A DNA stretch of 5,507 bases from Chromatiales bacterium (GTDB lineage: Bacteria; Pseudomonadota; Gammaproteobacteria; Chromatiales; Chromatiaceae). Below are positions 1-4,966 of the stretch, piece by piece (the stretch's first letter is position 1; every line of letters starts with the position of its first letter). The stretch is taken from positions 1-5,507 of the forward strand of contig JAKSCN010000156.1 in the NCBI GenBank assembly GCA_022360595.1, in the 5' to 3' direction. The position numbers and the translations under genes are program-made. Under the pieces are notes generated by a model, which ran no database searches, was not told where the DNA came from, and worked only from the letters and a program-made list of their open reading frames with translations.

Positions 1-1
1 C

Positions 2-559
2 GAACAGTACCTGGCTGAACGACCTTCCTGGGTGCGCAATACCATTGCCCGCAAGCGTCGCAAGCTGCAGCGTGAGCACAGCTACGAAATACGCCTGTAC
101 ACCGGTGATGATCTGGAGCAGGCAGCGGCCGATTACAACACCATCTACAAGGCCAACTGGAAGGGGGGGGAGCGCTTCACCGGCTTTGTCCCGGCGTTGG
201 TGAACACTATGGCCCAGCAGCCCGGATGGTTGCGCTTGGCCATCCTCTACATAGACGGTCAGCCTGCTGCCGGGCAGATTTGGTTCGTGGTGCACGGCAA
301 GGCCAGCATTTTTCGATTGGCCTACGATGAGACCTGGCAACGCTATTTCCCCGGTTCGATACTGACCACCTGCCTGATGGAGCATGTGATTGATACCGAC
401 AAGGTTGAGTTAATCGATTTTCTGGTCGGCAATGAACACTACGAGCAGGACTGGATGTCGGAATGCAAAGAGCGCTGGGGATTGGTCTTCGTGAACAAGT
501 ATGAGCCCAAGCCCCTGGTTGGGTCGCTTACCCGGTTGCTTGGGTGGCTGAAGGGGTAG
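2..559 (+). CDS. FemAB/GNAT-like acyltransferase, C-terminal part (5' end outside the window)
   Basis: The reading frame is open from base 2 (EQYLAERPSW...) to the TAG at 557-559, so the start codon lies to the left; the GTG at 32 is internal. The visible 185 residues match the C-terminal half of the Acetyltransf_6/FemAB-like GNAT proteins common in exopolysaccharide and XrtA/PEP-CTERM loci. Signs are the basic segment RNTIARKRRKL, then an Y..IYKANWKG segment, a central strand pair LAILYIDGQPAAGQIWFV, the acyl-CoA-side segment RLAYDETWQRYFPGSIL, and the closing DFLVGNEHYEQDW...W. Such enzymes transfer an acyl or aminoacyl group to a sugar or peptide acceptor in the cytoplasm; the substrate is not readable here. 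A run of eight G (163-170) lies in the frame without breaking it. The family call is good; the assignment to an exopolysaccharide locus is inference, because no partner gene is visible. Confidence 0.8.
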   Translation, partial: EQYLAERPSWVRNTIARKRRKLQREHSYEIRLYTGDDLEQAAADYNTIYKANWKGGERFTGFVPALVNTMAQQPGWLRLAILYIDGQPAAGQIWFVVHGKASIFRLAYDETWQRYFPGSILTTCLMEHVIDTDKVELIDFLVGNEHYEQDWMSECKERWGLVFVNKYEPKPLVGSLTRLLGWLKG

Positions 560-605
560 ACTACACGTGATCTACCTGCAGGTTGCTTGATGAGTTAACC
601 TCAAA

Positions 606-635
606 AGCTAGCAATTGGTTTGCAAAATGCTAGCT
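606..635. repeat. Inverted repeat AGCTAGCA / TGCTAGCT
   Basis: Perfect 8-bp arms (606-613 and 628-635) are separated by 14 nt. No T-run follows, so it is a poor intrinsic terminator for the upstream acyltransferase. It sits just upstream of the promoter of the next gene, where it could be a regulator-binding site or a weak hairpin at the end of the preceding message. Confidence 0.45.
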
Positions 636-640
636 GTAGG

Positions 641-671
641 TTGACTCTCAACAGGCGTTTTCAGGTATACT
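641..671 (+). promoter_or_regulatory. Promoter of the His-rich/permease cluster, MerR-like 19-bp spacer
   Basis: A -35 box TTGACT (641-646) and a -10 box TATACT (666-671) are separated by 19 bp. The spacer contains an imperfect dyad, CTCAACAGG facing CGTTTTCAG (6 of 9 positions symmetric), and the -35 box overlaps a small perfect inverted repeat GTTGA-ctc-TCAAC (640-652). A 19-20-bp spacer holding a dyad is typical of promoters activated by MerR-family metal sensors, and both hexamers resemble those promoters. Counting the last base of the -10 box as -7 puts +1 at 678, the A of the first ATG. No regulator gene is in the window, so the MerR link is inference. Confidence 0.5.
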
Positions 672-677
672 CGCCAC

Positions 678-1106
678 ATGAATCGCCTACACCGGACAAA
701 CAATCGCCTTCTACTGTTAAGCGTGCTCATGCTTGCCACGGCGTTGCTGTTTGTGCAGGGGTTCAAGCCGCATGTACACGATTTTGATCACGATGGTGGT
801 GACGCTCATAGCACGTTTCTTTCCGATACGTCTCTCGATCACCACAGCCAGGGTGGGGCGCACTCATCGTTAGATTCCTCCCATGTTGACCACCACCTGG
901 GTTCGGTGTCAGAACTGGATGCCACACAGGATGGTCTACTGAAAAACACCTTGGGTAAGCTGCTGCCGCTGATTTTTGCGGTTATTGCCTTTTTCATCTT
1001 TCCATTTATCCATTCGCGGCGAGTGGCCTATCGTCGGCGCGATGAAGTCACGTTTCTTCCCAGGCGATATCTACTCTACCCACCACTGCGCGCACCACCG
1101 CTCTAA
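678..1106 (+). CDS. His-rich two-helix inner-membrane protein of unknown function
   Basis: 142 residues. A short basic N-terminus (RLHRTNNR) is followed by a hydrophobic segment at about 11-29. Next comes a loop at 30-90 with ten histidines (32, 34, 38, 44, 55, 56, 62, 69, 72, 73) mixed with Asp and Ser, then a second helix at about 95-112. A strongly basic, Pro-rich tail (SRRVAYRRR...LRAPPL) ends the protein. The positive-inside rule puts both ends in the cytoplasm and the His/Asp loop in the periplasm, where it could bind transition-metal ions. I do not recognise a named family; it resembles the small His-rich proteins often found beside metal transporters. The start at 678 has no good ribosome-binding site, the frame has a stop just upstream (642-644), and the predicted +1 coincides with the ATG, so translation may be leaderless. 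An alternative ATG at 729 also lacks a ribosome-binding site and would remove the basic N-terminus. Confidence 0.75.
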   Translation: MNRLHRTNNRLLLLSVLMLATALLFVQGFKPHVHDFDHDGGDAHSTFLSDTSLDHHSQGGAHSSLDSSHVDHHLGSVSELDATQDGLLKNTLGKLLPLIFAVIAFFIFPFIHSRRVAYRRRDEVTFLPRRYLLYPPLRAPPL

Positions 1107-1125
1107 GGCTTTTCTTAAACTGCTG

Positions 1126-1161
1126 CCGCCTGCGTGAGGCTCTTGAGCCGAGACGTAGCGG
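1126..1161 (+). ncRNA. Leader hairpin I, upstream of the HupE-type permease
   Basis: CCGC (1126-1129) pairs with GCGG (1158-1161), and TGCGT (1131-1135) with ACGTA (1153-1157), with C1130 bulged. A tandem G-A/G-A internal loop follows (1136-1137 against 1150-1151, with G1152 extra). The helix closes with GGCT (1138-1141) and AGCC (1146-1149) around a CTTG tetraloop. The 3' side of the terminal loop (CTTGAGCC, 1142-1149) can also pair, with one bulged C, with GGCTCCAAG at 1179-1187. This gives an alternative fold that would compete with the pairing described for the ribosome-binding site. Confidence 0.5.
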
Positions 1162-1168
1162 TTCCCGT

Positions 1169-1251
1169 GATTTCAATTGGCTCCAAGTTCGCCAAGTGGT
1201 TTGACCGCTAGTCAATCTCTTTGGCGTGCTTCGGCGCGGACGATTGAAATC
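1169..1251 (+). ncRNA. Leader three-way-junction fold, candidate cis-regulatory RNA
   Basis: An 11-bp outer stem joins 1169-1179 with 1241-1251 (GATTTCAATTG / CGATTGAAATC, one U-G pair). It encloses two adjacent hairpins. Arm a pairs GCCAAG (1191-1196) with TTTGGC (1220-1225) and TTGAC (1201-1205) with GTCAA (1211-1215) around a CGCTA loop. Arm b pairs GTGC (1226-1229) with GCGC (1234-1237) around a TTCG tetraloop. The arms abut directly, as in a stacked junction. The unpaired junction strand includes GCTCCA (1180-1185), the exact complement of TGGAGC (1270-1275) at the permease ribosome-binding site. No T-run follows, so control would act at translation rather than termination. It does not show the B12-box of cobalamin riboswitches, and I cannot match it to a known class. 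The fold was built by eye. Confidence 0.5.
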
Positions 1252-1269
1252 TGCATGCAAAAAAGACAA

Positions 1270-1275
1270 TGGAGC
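1270..1275 (+). promoter_or_regulatory. Ribosome-binding site of the permease, complementary to 1180-1185
   Basis: TGGAGC with core GGAG lies 11 nt before the ATG at 1286, which is long but usable. All six bases can pair with GCTCCA in the upstream junction, which would hide the site from the ribosome. Confidence 0.55.
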
Positions 1276-1285
1276 TTAATTCGAA

Positions 1286-2446
1286 ATGTTTTCGAAAACC
1301 AAAATCGTTCCAGTGATATTCGGTCTTCTGGCCCTGTCGCTGGTCCCTCAATTCGCCCTTGCGCACGGTATGTCCGAGGCCGATAAACTTGCCATTATTG
1401 AGGGTGGTAATCTGCGCTATATGTGGCTTGGTGCAACACACATGTTGTCCGGCTATGACCATCTGCTGTTTGTATTCGGCATTATCTTTTTCCTGACCTC
1501 GTTCAGGGATATAGCCAAATACGTCACTGCCTTTACCGTCGGGCACAGCGTCACGCTGATCTATGCCACATTCAACGGTATCCAATTGAACTACTTTCTG
1601 ATTGATGCGGTGATAGGGCTGAGCGTTATCTATATCGCTTTCGCCAATATTGATGGTTTCCGCAAGTACCTGGGAGTCAATCCGCCCAACATGATGATGA
1701 TGATCATCGGCCTGGGGCTGATTCACGGATTTGGGCTATCCACGCGCCTGCAGGAACTGCCGTTGAGCGAGGATGAACTGCTGCTCAATATCATCTCATT
1801 CAATGTCGGTATCGAGCTGGGGCAGATCACGGCACTGGCAGCAATGCTGGTCCTGATCGCGGCCTGGCGAAAACGTGACTCCTTTCGCCCCTTCAGTCTG
1901 GCGGCCAACTACGGTCTGGTTGCTGCCGGTGCTCTGCTGTTTCTCATGCAGATGCACGGTTACTCGCACACTAGTAACCCGGAGGAGTTTGCTGTTGCAG
2001 CCAAGCCCACCAAAGGGGTGATCTCATCGGCAATTGCCAAGCCTTCTACATTGACACCCGAGCCATCGCGGCAAGACACCTTCAGTATTCGGATTCCACC
2101 GCGCGGTGAAAAGGAGTTCAAGCTGCTGATGGCTGAAGGCACCTCGATGGAATACGCCTGGCAGACCGATGGGGGTGAGCTGTTCTATGACCTGCATGGC
2201 GAGCCACAAGGAGACCAGACAGGCTATTTTGAGACCTTCAAAAAGGATACTTCAAAAGCAGATCAGGGCGTGGTGAGTGCACCTTTTGCGGGAACCCACG
2301 GCTGGTATTGGAAGAGTAACAGTTCGTCCCCGGTCATGATTGAGTTGACGGTGAAGGGCGCCTATCAGCAGGTGGATGGATCGAAAGCCACGCCGGTTGC
2401 TGATGCTAAGCCCTCGACCCGAAAAAAGCGCGACAGTATTGACTAA
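1286..2446 (+). CDS. HupE/UreJ-type permease fused to a C-terminal periplasmic beta-rich domain
   Basis: 386 residues. A signal peptide at 1-26 (cleavage ALA|HG) leaves a mature N-terminal histidine. Residues 44-222 form a HupE/UreJ_2-type membrane domain with its conserved blocks GATHMLSGYDHLLF (49-62), TAFTVGHSVTL (81-91), GLIHGFGLS (144-152) and NVGIELGQ (173-180). The His, Asp and Glu residues in these helices are likely metal ligands. The family is associated with nickel/cobalt (and possibly other metal) uptake. After the last helix (about 205-222) and a Pro/Ser/Thr linker (about 230-262), residues 263-361 form a soluble domain: EKEFKLLMAEGTSMEYAW, FYDLHGE and AGTHGWYWKS. It closely resembles the soluble part of the small separate proteins annotated as transmembrane anchor protein in metal gene clusters. 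Ordinary HupE proteins are near 200 residues, so this is a fusion. The stop is 18 bp before the next gene, indicating one operon. Metal specificity is not readable. Confidence 0.85.
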   Translation: MFSKTKIVPVIFGLLALSLVPQFALAHGMSEADKLAIIEGGNLRYMWLGATHMLSGYDHLLFVFGIIFFLTSFRDIAKYVTAFTVGHSVTLIYATFNGIQLNYFLIDAVIGLSVIYIAFANIDGFRKYLGVNPPNMMMMIIGLGLIHGFGLSTRLQELPLSEDELLLNIISFNVGIELGQITALAAMLVLIAAWRKRDSFRPFSLAANYGLVAAGALLFLMQMHGYSHTSNPEEFAVAAKPTKGVISSAIAKPSTLTPEPSRQDTFSIRIPPRGEKEFKLLMAEGTSMEYAWQTDGGELFYDLHGEPQGDQTGYFETFKKDTSKADQGVVSAPFAGTHGWYWKSNSSSPVMIELTVKGAYQQVDGSKATPVADAKPSTRKKRDSID

Positions 2447-2464
2447 TCACAGGAGAAAACCAAC

Positions 2465-2803
2465 ATGCATATCAAAGCTTTTATCTCAGTTCTCGTATTG
2501 AGTTTTATTTCACTGGCAGCTAGCGCGGGCGGTGGTCACAGTCACGCAAGTAAACCCATTAGTCAGGAGCATGCGGAGACCATTGCCACCAAGGTAGTGC
2601 AACGAATTGCCGATAAGGGGAAAATCGATGCGAGCTGGAAACCGGTGAAGGCAGTCAGTGTGGAACAGAAGAGATTCGGTGTTCAGAAGGAGTGGGTCGT
2701 GGTCTTTAACAACGACAAAGTGAGTGACGAATCGAAGCGCAAGCTGTACGTGTTTCTGAGTTTGGGGGGGCAATATCTAGGAGCCAACTACACCGGCGAG
2801 TAA
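2465..2803 (+). CDS. Small secreted PepSY-like protein, DUF6488-type
   Basis: 112 residues. A signal peptide at 1-21 ends ...LAASA|GGGHSH, leaving a glycine/histidine metal-binding-like mature N-terminus. The rest is compact: an ISQEHAETIATKVV helix, then KGKIDASWKPVKAV, a conserved EWVVVFNND strand, and a closing LYVFLSLGGQYLGANYTG. This pattern matches the family known as DUF6488, which I recall beside HupE/UreJ-type proteins; I could not check it. The half-length helix-strand layout is PepSY-like. The ribosome-binding site AGGAG (2451-2455) lies 9 nt before the ATG. With the upstream stop 18 bp away, the gene is very probably co-transcribed with the permease. Likely role (inference): a periplasmic accessory that binds metal for the permease. 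A run of seven G (2764-2770) near the 3' end codes Gly-Gly in frame. Confidence 0.8.
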   Translation: MHIKAFISVLVLSFISLAASAGGGHSHASKPISQEHAETIATKVVQRIADKGKIDASWKPVKAVSVEQKRFGVQKEWVVVFNNDKVSDESKRKLYVFLSLGGQYLGANYTGE

Positions 2804-2819
2804 TACGCTGTGTTTTACG

Positions 2820-2860
2820 CTGCCTGCAGCCCGGGATTTTTCTGACCAGGCTGCAGGTAG
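2820..2860 (+). terminator. Stem-loop after the permease operon, terminator-like but without a T-run
   Basis: A core of CCTGCAGCC (2823-2831) and GGCTGCAGG (2849-2857) is extended outward by three pairs (one G-U) to a 12-bp stem with a 17-nt loop, 17 nt after the stop codon. The right arm is followed by TCATCATTATC rather than T residues. It is therefore more likely a 3'-end stabilising hairpin or an atypical terminator than a classical intrinsic one. Confidence 0.5.
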
Positions 2861-3078
2861 TCATCATTATCGATACGCACAAAAGAGTTGAGAACGGTGC
2901 CTTTCTGACCAGCGGCATTAGGATAAATTTTAAGAATGCAGCTGATCTGTGGTACTAATGAAAGATGCCTCTATTCATTCTGATGCGCCAAATTGATATT
3001 ATCTATTGTCTGCGTGAAATTTGAACCAGTTGTCCAAAATACTCGTGCACAGGAGTAATCCTGTTTACTTAAAAGTAC

Positions 3079-3107
3079 TTGAAAATAGAAGCAGGTATTC
3101 CTATCCT
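3079..3107 (+). promoter_or_regulatory. Sigma-70-like promoter of the Cys-rich secreted protein
   Basis: TTGAAA (3079-3084), a 17-bp spacer and TATCCT (3102-3107) match the consensus at 5 of 6 and 4 of 6 positions. The predicted +1 is near 3114, giving a leader of under 30 nt. The ribosome-binding site GGAG (3131-3134) sits 6 nt before the ATG at 3141. Confidence 0.45.
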
Positions 3108-3140
3108 TTGTCCCTCAGAATAGTAGTCATGGAGTAAAAC

Positions 3141-3650
3141 ATGAAACAGTACGCTTTTGCCTTGGTGTTTGGTATTACTGCACCTATGATTTCCAGTTCT
3201 ACTTTGGCCAGTAACACGATTCTATGCCCTGATATATCTCAGGCCAGACAGATTGTGGACTGTCCAGCAGAGGAAGAGGTGAAGCGTATGTTTAAATCTA
3301 CTTGTGGATTTGAGCGGGACCCAAAGGCGGCTAAGCCTGAAAAGTGCGATAGCTATGCTGAATTCAAACGCCGTAAGTACAATGCGCTGTGGGAATCTTC
3401 CGATGGTGAATTTATGGGGTATGTCACCTGCGCGCTTCCTCCTGCTGAAGTAAAGATGATTAAGCCTTCGAGTGTCGCAGTTTCGCAGAAGAATGGGCTC
3501 TATAAAATTGCCTGTAATTATGCAGAAGGCATTAAATTTACGTTACGGACACGCAGTGTATGCAAAGTACCTGGTGTTAAAAATTCAATGGTTGTTATGC
3601 GAGCCGATTGTGGCTCTGATGGTTCAGCCTGTAAGGTGGAATGTGACTGA
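3141..3650 (+). CDS. Secreted ten-cysteine protein of unknown function
   Basis: 169 residues. The signal peptide is about 1-23 (MKQYAFALVFGITAPMISSS, then TLA|SN). The mature part carries ten cysteines at 29, 41, 55, 69, 97, 125, 141, 157, 164 and 168. The even number in an exported protein suggests up to five disulfides. Blocks of interest are LCPD and DCPA near the N-terminus, a charged stretch at 59-82, and a C-terminal part with alternating strands (YVTCALP, YKIACNYAEGIKFTL, SVCKVPG, MRADCGS, SACKVECD). I do not recognise the family. Gene boundaries are well supported: GGAG 6 nt upstream of the ATG, a promoter-like sequence before it and a strong terminator after it. Its A+T-richer composition compared with the operon to the left fits an accessory gene. 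It is a single-gene unit, and its neighbours give no clue to its role. Confidence 0.75.
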   Translation: MKQYAFALVFGITAPMISSSTLASNTILCPDISQARQIVDCPAEEEVKRMFKSTCGFERDPKAAKPEKCDSYAEFKRRKYNALWESSDGEFMGYVTCALPPAEVKMIKPSSVAVSQKNGLYKIACNYAEGIKFTLRTRSVCKVPGVKNSMVVMRADCGSDGSACKVECD

Positions 3651-3703
3651 TTAGCTATGCTTCTCTTTTAAATGAAAATCCCAGGGCAAATATCTTTATA
3701 GAG

Positions 3704-3740
3704 ATTCGGCAATGCCTCAAATAGGGCATTGCCGAATTTT
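3704..3740 (+). terminator. Intrinsic terminator between convergent genes
   Basis: A perfect 13-bp stem, ATTCGGCAATGCC (3704-3716) with GGCATTGCCGAAT (3725-3737), encloses a loop of eight bases. TTTT (3737-3740) follows on the plus strand. It lies 54 nt past the Cys-rich gene and ends four bases before the minus-strand methyltransferase stop, so the hairpin probably serves both genes. The T-run supports the plus direction better. Confidence 0.85.
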
Positions 3741-3743
3741 AAA

Positions 3744-4571
3744 CTACATAGGAGATGCGATTATTCCTATAAGATCGCTCTCAGGCTCCAACTTTTCTCC
3801 GCTCAGATCTCCAACCATTTTCTTTACATTGAAGCCTGCATGCTTCAATTCAGCCTCGATGCTCTCTGGTGTGAAGTGCTGAAACCAATTGAAGATTTCC
3901 CAGGTTTCGCTTGGTTCGACGATAAGATAGCGGTCTAGAGATAGGCATTCCTCTTGGTATAAAAAGGTTTGTTGTATTCCGACATAGTCACCTGCTGCCC
4001 AAAATCCTCCCATTAGCTTTTCTTGAATGAGAGTTATCTCTTTTTTTCGTGTAAACGAAGCAGTACTGGTAACATCCAAAACAATGTTTCCATCGGGATT
4101 GAGCATCTTGCGCATACGGTTTAACAGTTTACCTCTTTGCGCTGGGGATAATGCGCAAAGGTCGGTATAGATAAGCGTTATACAATCGAAGCCTGAGGGC
4201 AACGGATCAGAAAGATAGTCAGCCTCTATATACTGAATACTGCTCCCGCTTTGACTTCTGGCGTACGCTAAAGAGTGGGCGGAGAAATCTACGCCAGTTA
4301 CCTGTGCACCTCTGGCTGCGAATCGCTGTGTATAAAGTCCAGGTCCGCAACCAAGATCACATACGCGTTTTTTGGATAGTCTCAATTGGGTGTCAATCCA
4401 CTCCACCACATAATCAATGGACTCAAACCGCCGGGAAGCGAGGTCGGTGTTCTGGTTGAGGTGATACCCGAGCATCTGTTGTGCGAGGTGTGGCCGAGTC
4501 CATAACTCTTTTGCCGTATAGCAGGAGAAGGGCTCTGGGCGCTTAGAAATATCTAATAGCAAGTTATACAT
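3744..4571 (-). CDS. Class I SAM-dependent methyltransferase
   Basis: 275 residues from the chosen ATG at 4571-4569. SAM-binding motif I is VCDLGCGPGLY (70-80). The acidic residue binding the SAM ribose is in VTGVDFS (91-97). EADY (116-119) matches motif III, FDCITLIYTDLCAL (128-141) is the motif IV region, and LNPDGNIVLDV (157-167) is the typical strand after it. The C-terminal third (W..GDYVGIQQTFLYQEE..., then FTPESIEAELKHAGF) is the usual beta-rich cap and last helix of small-molecule methyltransferases. The acceptor is unknown. The upstream ATG at 4601 would add ten residues but has no ribosome-binding site, while the ATG at 4571 is preceded by AAGGG with 9-nt spacing, so I prefer it. 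It is convergent with the Cys-rich gene and has its own promoter; no pathway partner is visible. Confidence 0.85.
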   Translation of the reverse strand: MYNLLLDISKRPEPFSCYTAKELWTRPHLAQQMLGYHLNQNTDLASRRFESIDYVVEWIDTQLRLSKKRVCDLGCGPGLYTQRFAARGAQVTGVDFSAHSLAYARSQSGSSIQYIEADYLSDPLPSGFDCITLIYTDLCALSPAQRGKLLNRMRKMLNPDGNIVLDVTSTASFTRKKEITLIQEKLMGGFWAAGDYVGIQQTFLYQEECLSLDRYLIVEPSETWEIFNWFQHFTPESIEAELKHAGFNVKKMVGDLSGEKLEPESDLIGIIASPM

Positions 4572-4584
4572 AGTAATAATCCCT

Positions 4585-4600
4585 TGAAGCCTTGGCTTCA
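4585..4600 (-). repeat. Palindrome next to the methyltransferase ribosome-binding site
   Basis: TGAAGCC and GGCTTCA form 7-bp arms with a 2-bp centre. On the minus strand the palindrome abuts the AAGGG ribosome-binding site (4581-4585). It could be an operator or a small hairpin that affects translation initiation. Confidence 0.4.
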
Positions 4601-4628
4601 TAGATGTTTTAAGAAAAGTGGGATTAAC

Positions 4629-4695
4629 GCGGTAGCATAGCGATGGACTGCATCCACTATCTGGCGATGGAACAGGATAAGAAAGGCGCTACCGC
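4629..4695 (-). other. Long inverted repeat in the methyltransferase leader
   Basis: Perfect 8-bp arms GCGGTAGC (4629-4636) and GCTACCGC (4688-4695) enclose 51 nt. Inside are a small hairpin TGGA-CTGCA-TCCA (4644-4656) and two copies of GCGATGGA. If transcription starts near 4720 this folds in the 5' untranslated leader. No T-run follows on the minus strand. Terminal recombination-site motifs of integron attC are not convincingly present. Confidence 0.4.
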
Positions 4696-4726
4696 AATTA
4701 TGTAGATGCTATTTCATGATGCGGCG

Positions 4727-4755
4727 ATTATATCGGGTATTGGGGCCTCTGACAA
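4727..4755 (-). promoter_or_regulatory. Near-consensus sigma-70 promoter for the methyltransferase
   Basis: Read on the minus strand, TTGTCA (4755-4750), a 17-bp spacer and a perfect TATAAT (4732-4727) match consensus at 11 of 12 positions. Transcription would start near 4720, leaving a leader of about 150 nt before the methyltransferase start. No other minus-strand gene lies between them. Confidence 0.65.
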
Positions 4756-4796
4756 ATTGCCTTTGTGATCATTCCAAGAGCTGCCATTTCTATAAA

Positions 4797-4812
4797 ATAG
4801 TTATGTAACTAT
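4797..4812. promoter_or_regulatory. Palindromic possible operator ATAGTTATGTAACTAT
   Basis: Two perfect 7-bp arms surround a 2-bp centre, directly after a -10-like TATAAA (4791-4796) and about 50 nt before the small open frame at 4865. The size and symmetry are like TetR- or MarR-type operators. No regulator gene is visible. Confidence 0.4.
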
Positions 4813-4864
4813 CTGATTATATTGGAGTTAGATCTATTATGCGTATTCGATATAACAAGGTGAA

Positions 4865-4966
4865 ATGAGTGTAAATGCAAGATATTTAAAGAAATATGCT
4901 CTATTGTTAGTAATCTCTATATGGCGGTTTCAAGTAATAACTGCAATTCAATTGCGCAGTGAGTAA
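4865..4966 (+). pseudogene. 5' end of a membrane or secreted protein gene, cut by an IS30-type element
   Basis: An ATG at 4865, preceded by AAGG (4857-4860), opens a 33-residue frame beginning MSVNARYLKKYALLLVISI. This is a basic N-terminus followed by a hydrophobic stretch, as at the start of a signal peptide or first membrane helix. From about 4922 the frame reads into TGGCGGTTTCAAGTAATAAC, which looks like the terminal part of the adjacent IS30-family element, and it stops at 4964-4966. I infer that the rest of the gene was displaced by the insertion. The alternative is a chance frame or a genuine small peptide. Confidence 0.35.

Larger units (their letters stand above)
2804..3140. other. 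337-nt gap between the permease operon and the Cys-rich gene
   Basis: The gap holds the stem-loop at 2820-2860, an 11-bp direct repeat TTTCTGACCAG (2839-2849 and 2902-2912), and the promoter and ribosome-binding site of the next gene at its right end. Base composition falls to A+T-rich from about 2920 onward. I see no convincing complete gene in it. Confidence 0.6.

Noticed and set aside
1048..1269. Minus-strand 73-residue open frame across the permease leader
   Set aside because: It is Arg/Ser-rich with no recognisable motif, has no ribosome-binding site and overlaps the 3' end of the His-rich gene; the RNA structure explains this region better.
1107..1285. Cobalamin riboswitch in front of the HupE-type gene, as known for some HupE genes
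   Set aside because: The conserved B12-box and adenosyl-binding core sequences are not seen; GCCAAGTGG at 1191-1199 is only a superficial resemblance.
2815..2968. Minus-strand open stretch reading ...GQKGTVLNSFVRIDNDDYLQ... with a stop at 2815-2817, perhaps the end of a lost gene
   Set aside because: The composition is protein-like, but there is no start codon and no family I recognise. It also overlaps the stem-loop at 2820-2860, so I do not annotate it. A protein search of the roughly 50 residues would settle whether it is a gene remnant.
3729..3938. Plus-strand 69-residue open frame opposite the methyltransferase end
   Set aside because: It starts within the terminator hairpin and is antisense to a well-supported gene, with no domain or ribosome-binding site.
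4629..4695. Integron attC site beside the methyltransferase
   Set aside because: The arms resemble a recombination hairpin and GTTAATC is close to a core site. However, the core motif has a mismatch, and the element lies at the 5' end of the gene rather than after its stop.
4839..4868. Nine-codon open frame MRIRYNKVK after TTGGAG
   Set aside because: It is too short to support, although it has a possible ribosome-binding site and overlaps the start of the 4865 frame.
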